From NCBI RefSeq assembly GCF_029051685.1, contig NZ_JAACFT010000022.1, positions 1 through 64,000 on the forward strand: 64,000 nucleotides of DNA. The letters run 5' to 3'. The notes under the pieces are model-generated. The model saw only the letters and a program-made list of their open reading frames with translations, was not told the origin of the DNA and searched no databases. Position numbers and translations under genes: made by a program. This DNA is from Bradyrhizobium sp. CSA207. GTDB lineage: Bacteria > Pseudomonadota > Alphaproteobacteria > Rhizobiales > Xanthobacteraceae. Shown piece after piece: positions 1-8,741 of this stretch (the first letter of the stretch is position 1; the number at the start of each line of letters is the position of its first letter).

Positions 1-120
1 CCCCAACCCTCCCCCGCAAGCGGGAGAGGGAGCCCACTGCCGATGTCGCCGCATCCTGCACCCATATGCGATCACCCTGCCCACAAGGGGGGAGGGAACG
101 CACCTTCGCGAGGCGCTAGG
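1..120. repeat. Interspersed GC-rich palindromic repeat (CTCTCCCGC-TTGCGGGAGAG family), window edge
   Basis: Positions 1-37 hold a CCCTCCCCCGCAAGCGGGAG hairpin and positions 84-110 a related run (CCCACAAGGGGGGAGGG). The same family recurs near 9.5, 12.4, 16.4, 35.05 and 53.4 kb. Such dispersed palindromes are typical of Bradyrhizobium intergenic DNA. No gene is visible between position 1 and the end of the TPR gene at 157. Confidence 0.65.
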
Positions 121-156
121 CGAGTCTCATCCCATAAGGTCGTAAGAGAGGGCGGG

Positions 157-933
157 CTACTTGTCGGCCCGCTGCTGCTGCTTCTTCGCCAGCAACTGGC
201 GCAGTGCCGTGACCTTCGCCGCCGCTTCGGCCGGCGGCAGATCGCCCTTCACGATGGTTTCCGCCTCGGCCAGTTTTCCTTCCAGTCCGAGGACGAGGGC
301 CAGATTGGCGCGCACGCGCGAGGAGGCGGGGCTGCGTTCATGCGCGCGGCGCAGCGTCTCCTCGGCTCTCGGCAGATTGTTCTGGAGCATGTAGGACAGG
401 CCGAGATTGGACAAGACCTGCGGCTCGTCGGGCACGATCTTGAGCGCGGCGGCGTAATATTGCTGCGCTTCCTCGTTGCGGCCGAGCTGGTCGAGCGCCG
501 CGCCCTGCGCCGACAGGATGTGCCAGTCGGGATCCTCGGGCGTGTGCGCGCGGCTCAGGACGTCGAAGGCCTGCTGGAAATTGCCGCCGTCGGCGAGCGC
601 GCGGCCATAGCCGGCGAGCAGCGCCTTGTTGCTGGGATGGGCAAGCACGGCCTGCTCCAGCACCGCAACCGCCTGCGCACGCTGGCCGGTATCGCGCAGC
701 GCCTTGCCGTATTCGATTGCGATGCTCGGATCGCTCGGCCTGGCACGATAGCGCTCGCGAAGCGCGTCCATGTCCGGCTTCGCTTCCGCCTTGGCCGCCG
801 AGTCCGGCCTGCCGCCTAGCGCGCCGGTCACGTCCTCCAGGCTCATAGTCTGGCAACCGCCGAGGACAAGCACCAGGAGCGCGGGAAGCAGTAATCTCGC
901 CGGGGGAGAGGCGAGGGGCGAACGCTTGGACAT
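157..933 (-). CDS. TPR-repeat lipoprotein (TadD-like)
   Basis: 258-residue protein. The N-terminus has a basic start, a hydrophobic stretch and a lipobox-like LVLGGC (Cys near residue 27), so it should be exported and lipid-anchored. The rest, from about residue 55, is a run of tetratricopeptide repeats (segments such as AIEYGKALRDTGQRAQAVAV, LLAGYGRALADGGNFQQAFD and PQVLSNLGLSYMLQNNLPRA). The nearest family in memory is TadD/Flp-pilus-type TPR proteins, but no other tad genes are in view, so a role in pilus assembly is inference. It ends in a Lys/Gln-rich tail. A 9-bp inverted repeat lies directly upstream of the start (935-961). Confidence 0.85.
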   Translation of the reverse strand: MSKRSPLASPPARLLLPALLVLVLGGCQTMSLEDVTGALGGRPDSAAKAEAKPDMDALRERYRARPSDPSIAIEYGKALRDTGQRAQAVAVLEQAVLAHPSNKALLAGYGRALADGGNFQQAFDVLSRAHTPEDPDWHILSAQGAALDQLGRNEEAQQYYAAALKIVPDEPQVLSNLGLSYMLQNNLPRAEETLRRAHERSPASSRVRANLALVLGLEGKLAEAETIVKGDLPPAEAAAKVTALRQLLAKKQQQRADK

Positions 934-934
934 A

Positions 935-961
935 CTCTGATCACTCGACGACTGATCAGAG
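935..961. promoter_or_regulatory. 9-bp inverted repeat upstream of the TPR gene
   Basis: CTCTGATCA (935-943) and TGATCAGAG (953-961) are perfect inverted arms separated by 9 nt, starting 2 bp upstream of the TPR gene's start codon. It could be a leader hairpin or an operator; no regulator is assigned. Confidence 0.45.
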
Positions 962-1016
962 ATGCTTACCGATTAACGCTAAAGTCCCGTTAAGGACGCG
1001 CGCCTGTCTTTTGTTT

Positions 1017-1066
1017 GAGCATGATCTCTTTCGGAAAACCGCTGCACACTTTTCCGGATCATGCTC
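1017..1066. repeat. Dispersed rhizobial palindrome (GAGCATGATC ... GATCATGCTC)
   Basis: Arms GAGCATGATC (1017-1026) and GATCATGCTC (1057-1066) flank a core with TTTCGGAAAACCG and CTTTTCCG, giving a long imperfect hairpin. This element is recalled as widespread between genes in Bradyrhizobium and Rhodopseudomonas. It lies 3 bp past the stop of the PilZ gene on the opposite strand and could act as a processed 3' structure. Confidence 0.6.
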
Positions 1067-1068
1067 GT

Positions 1069-1314
1069 CTAATCGGTGAATTCGGCACCGAACTCGCAGC
1101 CGATGCGCCAGCGCAGGCGGCATTGGCGGGAATAGTCCGGCGCGAAGATGATGGTGAATTGCGGCGGCACTTCCAGGAATTCCGCCACCACTTTCACGCC
1201 CCCATCAGAGATGTCCGTGATCGTGCAGTCCCGTGGCAATGAACCGGCGCCAAAATGAATCTTGGCGAGCCGTGTGCACACCCGACGTTCGCTTCTCCGG
1301 CGATTTGCAAGCAT
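1069..1314 (-). CDS. PilZ-domain protein (small, single domain)
   Basis: 81 residues, essentially one PilZ domain. The N-terminal arginine-rich RRRSERR motif matches the RxxxR c-di-GMP loop, and ITDISDGGVKV matches the [DN]xSxxG second motif. The family binds cyclic-di-GMP and passes the signal to motility, polysaccharide or other targets. Two GGDEF-containing proteins are encoded in this window (36.7 and 58.5 kb). It is monocistronic, and the start ATG follows from the domain beginning almost at the first residue. The specific target is unknown. Confidence 0.85.
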   Translation of the reverse strand: MLANRRRSERRVCTRLAKIHFGAGSLPRDCTITDISDGGVKVVAEFLEVPPQFTIIFAPDYSRQCRLRWRIGCEFGAEFTD

Positions 1315-1542
1315 TTGAATTGTTCACCCGTTAGATCACGGCCCATCCCGCACCCCTAGGAGTAGCGGACATTCGTTGGAATGTGCTGAGGACAGCCGTT
1401 CGCATTCGAGACGTAGTGTCGAGGCCGCGTTTACGCTTCGTTAGGGCTTCGGCGCGCCCAAAGAGTGTTCCCGTATTGTTCTTGCCACGGCCAATCCGCT
1501 CTGCTACCCTCGATTGTGCGAGAGGGCAGCTTGGTTTCGGGC

Positions 1543-3081
1543 ATGGTTCAGCGGGTTTCTACCGTCGCCTTTGAGGGGATCGAGGCCCGCGCGGTCGACG
1601 TCCAGGTGCAGGTTGCGCCGGGCCTGCCGGCTTTTGCCATCGTCGGCTTGCCGGACAAGGCGGTGTCGGAGGCGCGCGAGCGGGTCCGCGCGGCGCTGAT
1701 CGCCTCAGGGCTGGCGCTGCCGGCGCGGCGGATCATCGTCAATCTGGCGCCCGCTGATCTGCCCAAGGAAGGCAGCCATTACGATCTGCCGATCGCGCTC
1801 GGGCTGATGGCGGCGATCGGCGCGATTCCGCCGGATGCATTGACGGGCTTTACCGTTCTCGGCGAGCTCGGCCTCGACGGCTCGATTGCACCCGTTGCCG
1901 GCGTTCTCCCCGCCGCGATCGGCGCCAATACGCGCGAGGAAGGATTGATCTGCCCGGCGGCTTGCGGCTCGGAGGCGGCGTGGGCAAGCCCGGACATCCA
2001 GATCATTGCCGCGAGTTCGCTGATCCAGATCGCCAATCACTTCAAGGGCACGCAAGTGCTGTCGCGGCCCTCGCCGAAAGTGCATGAGGCTGCCGCCTCC
2101 CCGCTCGATTTGCGTGACATCAAGGGCCAGGAGAGCGCCAAGCGGGCGCTCGAGATCGCAGCCGCGGGCGGACATCATCTCCTGATGATCGGTGCGCCCG
2201 GCGCCGGCAAATCGATGCTGGCGGCGCGGCTGCCCTCGATCCTGCCGCCGCTGTCGCCGGGCGAACTGCTCGAGGTCTCGATGATCGCCTCCGTTGCCGG
2301 CGAGATCCAAGGCGGCGCGCTCACCGCGCGGCGCCCGTTCCGCTCGCCGCATCATTCCGCCAGCATGGCCGCGCTCACCGGGGGCGGCATGCGGGCAAAA
2401 CCCGGCGAGATCTCGCTGGCGCATCAGGGCGTGCTGTTCCTCGACGAGCTGCCCGAATTCGATCCGCGTGTGCTGGATTCGCTGCGCCAGCCGCTGGAGA
2501 ACGGCGAGGTCGCGGTGTCCCGTGCCAATCACCGCGTCACCTATCCGGCGCGCTTCATGCTGGTCGCCGCGATGAATCCCTGCCGCTGCGGCAACGCGTT
2601 CGAACCCGGCTATGCCTGCAAGCGCGGCCGCATCGATCGCTGCACCGGCGACTACCAGGCCCGCATCTCCGGCCCGCTGATGGACCGCATCGACCTGCGC
2701 ATCGAGGTGCCGGCGGTCACCGCCGCCGATTTGATCCTGCCGCCAGCGGCAGAAGGATCGGCCGAGGTTGCCGCGCGTGTGGCGGCGGCGCGCGACATCC
2801 AGCTCGCGCGCTATGCTGATGCCGGCCTGCCGCGTGTCCGCACCAATGCCGAGGCGCCGGCTTCGGTGCTGGAGGAGTTCGCAAAGCCCGACGCGCAAGG
2901 CGCCAAGCTGCTGCGCGATGCCGCCGAAACCATGCGGCTGTCGGCGCGCGGCTATCACCGCGTGCTGCGGGTGGCGCGCACGCTCGCCGATCTCGATGGC
3001 ACCGAGAAGATCGGCCGGCTGCATCTCGCCGAGGCGCTGTCCTACCGCGCCCTTGCGGAGGACGTGCGGCAGATGGCGTGA
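1543..3081 (+). CDS. YifB/ComM-family Mg-chelatase-like AAA+ ATPase
   Basis: 512 residues from ATG 1543 (MVQRVSTVAFEGIEA), the normal family length; the frame opens further upstream but homology begins here. Residues 1-170 form the ChlI-like N-terminal fold (GLPAFAIVGLPDKAVSEARE). The AAA+ core has Walker A GAPGAGKS at 217-224 and Walker B VLFLDELPEF. A Cys-containing segment (NPCRCGN ... CKRGRIDRC) and the Mg_chelatase C-terminal domain follow. ComM, the characterised relative in Gammaproteobacteria, is a hexameric helicase promoting branch migration during natural transformation. Whether that holds here is inference. Confidence 0.93.
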   Translation: MVQRVSTVAFEGIEARAVDVQVQVAPGLPAFAIVGLPDKAVSEARERVRAALIASGLALPARRIIVNLAPADLPKEGSHYDLPIALGLMAAIGAIPPDALTGFTVLGELGLDGSIAPVAGVLPAAIGANTREEGLICPAACGSEAAWASPDIQIIAASSLIQIANHFKGTQVLSRPSPKVHEAAASPLDLRDIKGQESAKRALEIAAAGGHHLLMIGAPGAGKSMLAARLPSILPPLSPGELLEVSMIASVAGEIQGGALTARRPFRSPHHSASMAALTGGGMRAKPGEISLAHQGVLFLDELPEFDPRVLDSLRQPLENGEVAVSRANHRVTYPARFMLVAAMNPCRCGNAFEPGYACKRGRIDRCTGDYQARISGPLMDRIDLRIEVPAVTAADLILPPAAEGSAEVAARVAAARDIQLARYADAGLPRVRTNAEAPASVLEEFAKPDAQGAKLLRDAAETMRLSARGYHRVLRVARTLADLDGTEKIGRLHLAEALSYRALAEDVRQMA

Positions 3082-3134
3082 CTGATGCGCCGCGGCATTT
3101 TGCTCAAGAGCAGCACTTTGCGTGAGATCGAACC

Positions 3135-3485
3135 ATGACCGATGCCGATGCCTGCACCATCAGATTTGTTCGTCCGTCCCAATATGCCGATTGGCTGAGG
3201 TCCTACGAGCTCCGGGTCAACGGGACCAGCGTTGGGAAGCTTGCGCGCAACGATGCGTTGGAGATCACGGTGCCAGCCGGGGCCTGCACGATCGAGGCGA
3301 GCATTGATTGGGGCAGGAGCCATCCGCTCATCGTTCGCACCGCTCCCGGCGAAACGGTCGAGATCGAGGTCAAGAACAGGTGGGGCGCCTGGGCGGCCCT
3401 GTGGGCGATCAGCTTTGGCAGGAACAGCTATTTGGTTCTCACTAAAGTCGAGCGAAAAGCGAACGGAAGCGGCCTAGCCGACTGA
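3135..3485 (+). CDS. Small hypothetical protein, beta-rich
   Basis: 116 residues, not recognised. It has no signal peptide. The body alternates short hydrophobic strands and turns (YELRVNGTSVGKLARNDALE, PAGACTIEASIDW, APGETVEIEVKN), resembling a small beta-sandwich of the PEGA/carboxypeptidase-regulatory type. A hydrophobic WGAWAALWAISFG segment follows, which could be a membrane contact. It lies 53 bp downstream of the YifB-type gene on the same strand. Codon use looks like the neighbours, so it is probably a real gene. Confidence 0.65.
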   Translation: MTDADACTIRFVRPSQYADWLRSYELRVNGTSVGKLARNDALEITVPAGACTIEASIDWGRSHPLIVRTAPGETVEIEVKNRWGAWAALWAISFGRNSYLVLTKVERKANGSGLAD

Positions 3486-3605
3486 GACTCTCATCCCTGG
3501 ATACCGCATCAACCCGGCGGTAACGAGTTTCCTTTACACTCTGCAAACCATAAGGCCCACGCGTTTCCGACACGAGTTCCCTAGGGGCCCGGCGAGTAGA
3601 GTGTC

Positions 3606-4073
3606 ATGTTGCGTTTCAAGATCCTGGCCTCGGTTATTCCCGTGTTGGCGGCTGCGGTGTTCGCCCGTGCAGAGATCGGATCGGTCTCGCATCCCTGCAT
3701 CGCGCTCGGCGACAGCACGGTCGAGCTCACGTCCCTATTCTGGACGGCCGGCGTGCACGTCGCCTTCACCGAAGACCCGACGCGGGCCACAGTGCGGGTT
3801 CAGATCACCGACGATCCTGATGCCGCGGATTTCGCCGTCGTCGACGACGGCATCGGTTCGGAGCTGGATTCCTGCCAGGCCAATCCGTCGACACGCCTCA
3901 TCACGATTGCCGCGCAGCCCGTCGATGGCGGCCCGGTGATCTATCTCTCCAGCGAAGGACCGGCGGATTACCGCATCTATGTCCGCTCGAAGACGTTTTC
4001 GCAGCGCGACGCGGCAGCATTGATCGTCGGCGCCCACGGTGGCCACCGCCACCTCCAGGCAGCCTCGCTCTGA
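3606..4073 (+). CDS. Hypothetical exported protein
   Basis: 155 residues with a clear Sec signal peptide (MLRFKILASVIPVLAAAVFA, cleavage probably after ARA near residue 22). The mature part has two cysteines (SHPCIALGD and LDSCQANP) that could form a disulfide, and an acidic middle (ITDDPDAADFAVVDDGIGSE). No known domain was recognised. It lies just upstream of, and on the same strand as, the hybrid histidine kinase (125 bp gap), so it may be co-transcribed with it. Confidence 0.7.
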   Translation: MLRFKILASVIPVLAAAVFARAEIGSVSHPCIALGDSTVELTSLFWTAGVHVAFTEDPTRATVRVQITDDPDAADFAVVDDGIGSELDSCQANPSTRLITIAAQPVDGGPVIYLSSEGPADYRIYVRSKTFSQRDAAALIVGAHGGHRHLQAASL

Positions 4074-4197
4074 GCCGTTAACGCCTCGTCAACCCTGTTT
4101 GGCAGCAGCCCCAAAGCCTCAAGCTGTTCGCAAGGTCGGCGAGACATCGTCGCACACGGCAGGGCGGGGTTTCGGACAAGAGTCGGGGTCGGTTGCG

Positions 4198-6429
4198 ATG
4201 GGTCGGACGTTCCGGATCAAGGTGCATACGCGCCGCTTCAGGCGCCGCCATCCCAGAATTGCGTTCGCGATCCGCTCGTTCGTGATCTTCTCGGCGACTT
4301 TTGGCGGCGCCTTCGGATTCATTACCGGCAGCCGGTCCGAGAATTCCGGTTACGATCCCAACGCGTTTGCGATCGGCGCGAGTTTTCTGTTCGCGCTCGC
4401 CTGCCTTGGCCTGGCGACGCTGAGCATGCGGCTGCGCTTCGTCAACAAGCGGCTGCGCACGCTGGCCGCCCACAATGAAGCACTGATCGATCGCAATTGG
4501 GAGCTGAAGGAAGCCGAAGAGCGCGCCCGCAGCCTGTTCGAACAGCAGGGCGACCTGATCGTGCTGCGCGATCATCAAGGCCGCATCACCTTCGCCAACG
4601 ACGCCTATTGCGCGCTGGCCGGCCGCGCGCGCAACGCGCTGATCGGCACGCGCTTTGATTTCGACGTGCTGGAGCAGGGCGAAAGCGCGCGCGAAAGCAG
4701 CGGCACCCGCATGCACGACCAGAAGATCGCGACGCCCGTCGGCGGACGCTGGATCGCCTGGCGCGAGGGTTTTGTGCGGCTCGATGCCGGCCAGGGCGCC
4801 GAATTACAGAGCGTCGGGCGCGACGTCACCGACCGCACCGAGACCGAACGGGCGCTGTCGGAGGCGCGCGACCAGGCCGATGCCGCCAACCGCGCCAAGT
4901 CGCGCTTCCTGGCGATGGCCTCGCACGAGATCCGCACTCCCCTCAACGGCATCATCGGCATGGGCGGGCTGTTGCTCGACACCACGCTCACGCTCGAGCA
5001 GGCAACCTATGCCAGGGCGGTCAAGACCTCCGGCGAGGCGCTGATGGCGCTGATCGAGGAGCTGCTCGACTATTCCAAGATCGAAGCCGGCAAGCTCGAC
5101 CTCGAGCTGCGCCCGTTCGCGCTCTCGACCCTCATCGAGGACATCACCGAGCTGCTGGCGCCGCGCGCGCAGGCTAAGAATCTCGAGATCGCCGCCTATG
5201 TCGACGAGCGCCTGCCGCTCGAAATCGTCGGCGACGCGGCGCGGCTGCGCCAGGTGCTGCTCAATCTCGCCGGCAATGCCATCAAATTCACCGCGAGCGG
5301 CGGCGTCGCGCTGATCGTCGAGCCCGGGATATGGCCGAGCGAGATCAGCTTCCTGGTGCGCGACACCGGCATCGGCATCGCGCCCGAAGCGCGCTCGCGC
5401 ATCTTCCGCGAATTCGAGCAAGCCGACGAGCGCGTCGCCCGCACCTATGGCGGCACCGGTCTTGGACTTGCGATCAGCGAGCGCATCATCAAGCGGATGG
5501 GCGGCCGCATCACGCTCACGAGCGAGCCGGGCCAGGGCTCGACCTTCGAGATCGCGATTCCGCTGACAGCATCGCAAGCCGGCGCGGGGCAGACGGCATT
5601 CGCGAGCCCCGACCTCACCGGCGGCAAGTCTATCCTCCTGATCGCCGACGGCATCGAGGCCGCGCTGATCGCGCGGCGGCTGGAGCGCTGGGGCGGCCAG
5701 ATCTGCATGGTCTCGGATGCCGCCGTGGCGGAGGCGCTGTTGCCGGAACGGTCATGGCATGCGGTGCTGATTGATCGTGCGCTCGGTCCTGACGTTGCCG
5801 ACCGCCTGGGCGAAGCGGCGCGCACACACGCGTCGCAGCGGCTCGTGCTGCTGACGCCGAGCTCGCGCCACGAGAAACTTTCGGCCGCCTTCACCGGCTT
5901 TCTGGTCAAGCCGCTACGTGCGGCCTCGCTCGCCGCGCGCCTGGCGCTGACGCCCGAAATTGTCGCACCAGATCTCGCCCCCGAGCCGCCGGTTGAGAGC
6001 ACCGCCAATGCAACGACATCGAAAGGCCTGTCGGTCCTCGTCGCCGAAGACAACGAGATCAACGCGCTGCTGATGCGGTCGCTGCTGACGAAACTCGGCC
6101 ACAGCGTCGTCCTCGCTGTCCATGGCGAGGCCGCGCTGGAATCCTGGCTCGCCTCCGCATCGGCCGGCACACCCTATGATCTCGTGCTGATGGACATCCA
6201 GATGCCGCAGCTCGACGGCATCGAGGCGACCAAGCGCATCCGCGCGCATGAGGCAGCCACAGGCGGCCGCCACACGCCGATCCTCGCCCTCACCGCCAAT
6301 ACGCTGGTGGAGGATCGTTATGCCTGCTTCGAGGCGGGCATGAACGGGTTTTTGATCAAACCGCTGGATCGCGAGAAGCTGGAAGAGGCCCTGGCCGGGC
6401 TCGCGGCATCACGGCAGATTGCGGTGTAG
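4198..6429 (+). CDS. Membrane-bound hybrid sensor histidine kinase with two receiver domains
   Basis: 743 residues from ATG 4198; an earlier in-frame start would overlap the previous gene. Order: two transmembrane helices (about residues 20-80); a PAS domain (about 105-215); HisKA with the phospho-acceptor in MASHEIRTPLNG (His243); HATPase_c with NLAGNAIKFT, DTGIGIAP and GGTGLGL (about 350-425); a first, degenerate receiver (about 480-590, only Asp526 recognisable in AVLIDRAL); and a canonical C-terminal receiver (VAEDNEINALL, Asp666 in LVLMDIQMP, terminal KP pair). Autophosphorylation at His243 followed by transfer to Asp666 is expected. The signal and output partner are unknown, and no histidine phosphotransferase lies nearby. 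Confidence 0.92.
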   Translation: MGRTFRIKVHTRRFRRRHPRIAFAIRSFVIFSATFGGAFGFITGSRSENSGYDPNAFAIGASFLFALACLGLATLSMRLRFVNKRLRTLAAHNEALIDRNWELKEAEERARSLFEQQGDLIVLRDHQGRITFANDAYCALAGRARNALIGTRFDFDVLEQGESARESSGTRMHDQKIATPVGGRWIAWREGFVRLDAGQGAELQSVGRDVTDRTETERALSEARDQADAANRAKSRFLAMASHEIRTPLNGIIGMGGLLLDTTLTLEQATYARAVKTSGEALMALIEELLDYSKIEAGKLDLELRPFALSTLIEDITELLAPRAQAKNLEIAAYVDERLPLEIVGDAARLRQVLLNLAGNAIKFTASGGVALIVEPGIWPSEISFLVRDTGIGIAPEARSRIFREFEQADERVARTYGGTGLGLAISERIIKRMGGRITLTSEPGQGSTFEIAIPLTASQAGAGQTAFASPDLTGGKSILLIADGIEAALIARRLERWGGQICMVSDAAVAEALLPERSWHAVLIDRALGPDVADRLGEAARTHASQRLVLLTPSSRHEKLSAAFTGFLVKPLRAASLAARLALTPEIVAPDLAPEPPVESTANATTSKGLSVLVAEDNEINALLMRSLLTKLGHSVVLAVHGEAALESWLASASAGTPYDLVLMDIQMPQLDGIEATKRIRAHEAATGGRHTPILALTANTLVEDRYACFEAGMNGFLIKPLDREKLEEALAGLAASRQIAV

Positions 6430-6446
6430 CCACAATCGAAACAGCC

Positions 6447-6560
6447 GTAGGGTGGGTTAGCGAAGCGTAACCCACCACTGTCTCTCTCCACGAAGCAGAA
6501 GTGGTGGGTTACGCATCCGCCTTCGCTCTTCGAGCTTCGGCGGACGCTAACCCACCCTAC
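6447..6560. repeat. GTAGGGTGGGTTAGCG inverted-repeat element, copy 1 of 3
   Basis: Starts GTAGGGTGGGTTAGCGAAGC and ends with the complement (GCTAACCCACCCTAC), with a second inverted pair inside (AACCCACCACT / GTGGTGGGTTAC). It fills the gap between the convergent hybrid kinase and coaA genes. Near-identical elements lie at 30908-30995 and 42333-42444. It looks like a MITE- or REP-like dispersed element; any terminator function between convergent genes is inference. Confidence 0.75.
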
Positions 6561-6567
6561 AAAGCCA

Positions 6568-7524
6568 CTACAATCTTCGCAGCGCCACGCTCTCCACCAC
6601 GTGGTCGGGGCCCTTCTTCAGGATCAATGTCGCGCGGGGGCGGGTCGGCAGGATGTTGTCCTCGAGATTGGCGAGGTTGGTGCGCTCCCAGATCGCGATC
6701 GCAGTGGCGGTGGCTTCCTCGTCCGACAACAGCGCATAACGGTTGAAGTAGGACTTTGGGTTGATGAACGCAGTATCGCGCAGCGACAGGAATCGCCGGA
6801 TGTACCACTGCCGCAGCGCCGCCTCATCGGCGTCGATATAGACCGAGAAATCGAAGAAGTCGGAGACGACCGGCACCGCCTTGCCGTCGCGCGGCAGCTT
6901 GCCGGTTTGCAGCACGTTGACGCCCTCGACGATCAGGATGTCGGGTTGGTCGATCTCGGCCCATTCGTTCGGGACGATGTCGTAAGTCAGATGCGAATAG
7001 ACCGGCGCGCGCACATGGCGGCGGCCGGCCTTGATGTCGGAGAGGAAGCTGAGCAGCAGCGGCAGATCGTAGCTCTCCGGAAAGCCCTTCTTCTGCATGA
7101 GGCCCTGCCGCTCGAGCACGGCGTTGGGATAGAGAAAACCGTCGGTGGTGATCAGTTCGACCTTCGGGCGCGGCGACCAGCGCGCCAGCAGCGCCTGGAG
7201 CACGCGGGCCGTGGTGGATTTTCCGACCGCGACCGAGCCGGCGACGCCGATGATGTAGGGCATCTTGCGGTCGCGGATGTTGAGGAACTGGCGCTCCGCA
7301 TAATACAGCCTCTGCATCGCGTCGACATAGATCGACAGCAATCGCGACAGCGGCAGGTAGATGTCCTCGACCTCCTGCAAGTCCAGGCGATCATGCAGCG
7401 AGCGCAGGCGATCGAATTCGCCAGGCTCCAGCGTCATCGGCGTATCGTCGCGCAGCCGCGCCCATTGCTCGCGCGTATAGATGCGGTACGGATTGTACTG
7501 CTGCTCGGGTGCGCGGATATCCAT
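6568..7524 (-). CDS. coaA: Type I pantothenate kinase
   Basis: 318 residues, typical of prokaryotic type I PanK. It phosphorylates pantothenate, the first step of coenzyme A synthesis, in the cytoplasm. The P-loop GSVAVGKS sits at residues 96-103. The family motifs ITTDGFLYPN, SYDLPLLLSFL, YSHLTYDIVPN and ILIVEGVNVLQ are all present. It is the last gene of the leftward his cluster, 27 bp after hisE, a his-coaA arrangement I recall from Rhizobiales. coaE, the last CoA-pathway enzyme, is encoded at 20.9 kb. Confidence 0.96.
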   Translation of the reverse strand: MDIRAPEQQYNPYRIYTREQWARLRDDTPMTLEPGEFDRLRSLHDRLDLQEVEDIYLPLSRLLSIYVDAMQRLYYAERQFLNIRDRKMPYIIGVAGSVAVGKSTTARVLQALLARWSPRPKVELITTDGFLYPNAVLERQGLMQKKGFPESYDLPLLLSFLSDIKAGRRHVRAPVYSHLTYDIVPNEWAEIDQPDILIVEGVNVLQTGKLPRDGKAVPVVSDFFDFSVYIDADEAALRQWYIRRFLSLRDTAFINPKSYFNRYALLSDEEATATAIAIWERTNLANLEDNILPTRPRATLILKKGPDHVVESVALRRL

Positions 7525-7551
7525 AACGCCGCCTTTCCGTTACGACCTCAG

Positions 7552-7878
7552 CTAACTGCCGCCCTTGCGCGACGCCTTCTCTTCCAACCCGGACATCGAG
7601 GTTCGCTTGTCCAGCGCCGCCTCGACCTCTTCCAGCTTTACGCCGCGGGCCTTGAGCAGCACAAGGAAATGGTAGAGCAGGTCGGCGCCTTCGGCGATCA
7701 GATGCTCGCGATCGTTTTCGACTGCTGCGATTACGGTTTCGACTGCTTCCTCACCGAACTTCTTGGCGCAATGTTCGGCGCCCTTGTCCAGGAGCTTGCG
7801 GGTATAGGAGCCCTCGCCGCCGGCCGCCGCGCGGGCATCGATGGTGTCGGCCAGGTCATGGATCGTGAAACGCGGCAT
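7552..7878 (-). CDS. hisE: Phosphoribosyl-ATP pyrophosphatase
   Basis: 108 residues. It hydrolyses phosphoribosyl-ATP to phosphoribosyl-AMP, the second step of histidine synthesis. The MazG-like all-alpha fold is recognisable from the metal-binding EEAVETVIAA, ENDREHLIAEGADLLYH motifs and KLLDKGAEHCAKKFGEEAVE. It is the stand-alone form, not fused to hisI, and hisI is not in this window. It lies between hisF (76 bp upstream) and coaA (27 bp downstream). Confidence 0.95.
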   Translation of the reverse strand: MPRFTIHDLADTIDARAAAGGEGSYTRKLLDKGAEHCAKKFGEEAVETVIAAVENDREHLIAEGADLLYHFLVLLKARGVKLEEVEAALDKRTSMSGLEEKASRKGGS

Positions 7879-7954
7879 ACGGAATACTCAGAACACGCCC
7901 GGCTGCATCAGCCGGTCTCACCGGCCGATGTAGCATTTTTTGGAACTGGAGTCG

Positions 7955-8731
7955 TCAGGGATCGAGACGCATGGGCAGGCCGCGCCGGGTCATGTGCTCC
8001 TTGGCCTCGCGGATGGTGAATTCCCCGAAATGGAAGATCGAGGCGGCCAGCACCGCCGTGGCGTGCCCGTCGCGAATACCGTCGACGAGGTGATCGAGAT
8101 TGCCGACGCCGCCCGAGGCGATCACGGGAACGGGAACGCTGTCGGCGATCGCCCGGGTCAGCGGGATGTCGAACCCCTGCCTTGTGCCGTCGCGGTCCAT
8201 CGAGGTGAGCAAAATTTCACCAGCCCCGAGCGAGACCACTTCCTGGGCATATTCGACGGCGTCGATGCCGGTCGAGTTGCGGCCGCCATGGGTGAAGATC
8301 TCCCAGCGGTCGGAGCCGCCCGGACGCTTGACCCGCTTGGCATCGATCGCGACCACCACGCACTGCTCGCCGAATTTTTCGGCCGCTTCCTTGACGAACT
8401 CGCGCCGCGACACCGCGGCGCTGTTGATCGAGACCTTGTCGGCGCCGGAACGCAGCAATGTCCTGATGTCGTTGACCTCACGTACGCCGCCGCCCACGGT
8501 GACCGGCATGAAGCAGGCCTCGGCCGTGCGCCGGACCACGTCGAGCATGATGCCGCGGTTCTCATGGGTCGCGGTGATATCGAGGAAGCAGAGTTCGTCG
8601 GCGCCGGCCGCATCATAGGCGATCGCCGCTTCGACGGGATCGCCGGCATCGCGCAGGTCGACGAAGTTGACGCCCTTGACGACCCGGCCGTCCTTGACGT
8701 CGAGGCAGGGGATCACGCGCACCTTGAACAT
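7955..8731 (-). CDS. hisF: Imidazole glycerol phosphate synthase, cyclase subunit
   Basis: 258 residues, a full-length (beta/alpha)8 barrel. With HisH it converts PRFAR and ammonia to IGP and AICAR. The catalytic aspartates are in VIPCLDVKDGRVVKG (Asp11 region) and LTSMDRDGTRQGFD. The phosphate-binding loops GGGVREVNDI and ASGGVGNLDH are present. It starts 10 bp after hisA, which suggests translational coupling, and hisH lies two genes upstream. Confidence 0.97.
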   Translation of the reverse strand: MFKVRVIPCLDVKDGRVVKGVNFVDLRDAGDPVEAAIAYDAAGADELCFLDITATHENRGIMLDVVRRTAEACFMPVTVGGGVREVNDIRTLLRSGADKVSINSAAVSRREFVKEAAEKFGEQCVVVAIDAKRVKRPGGSDRWEIFTHGGRNSTGIDAVEYAQEVVSLGAGEILLTSMDRDGTRQGFDIPLTRAIADSVPVPVIASGGVGNLDHLVDGIRDGHATAVLAASIFHFGEFTIREAKEHMTRRGLPMRLDP

Positions 8732-8741
8732 CGGATGTCTC

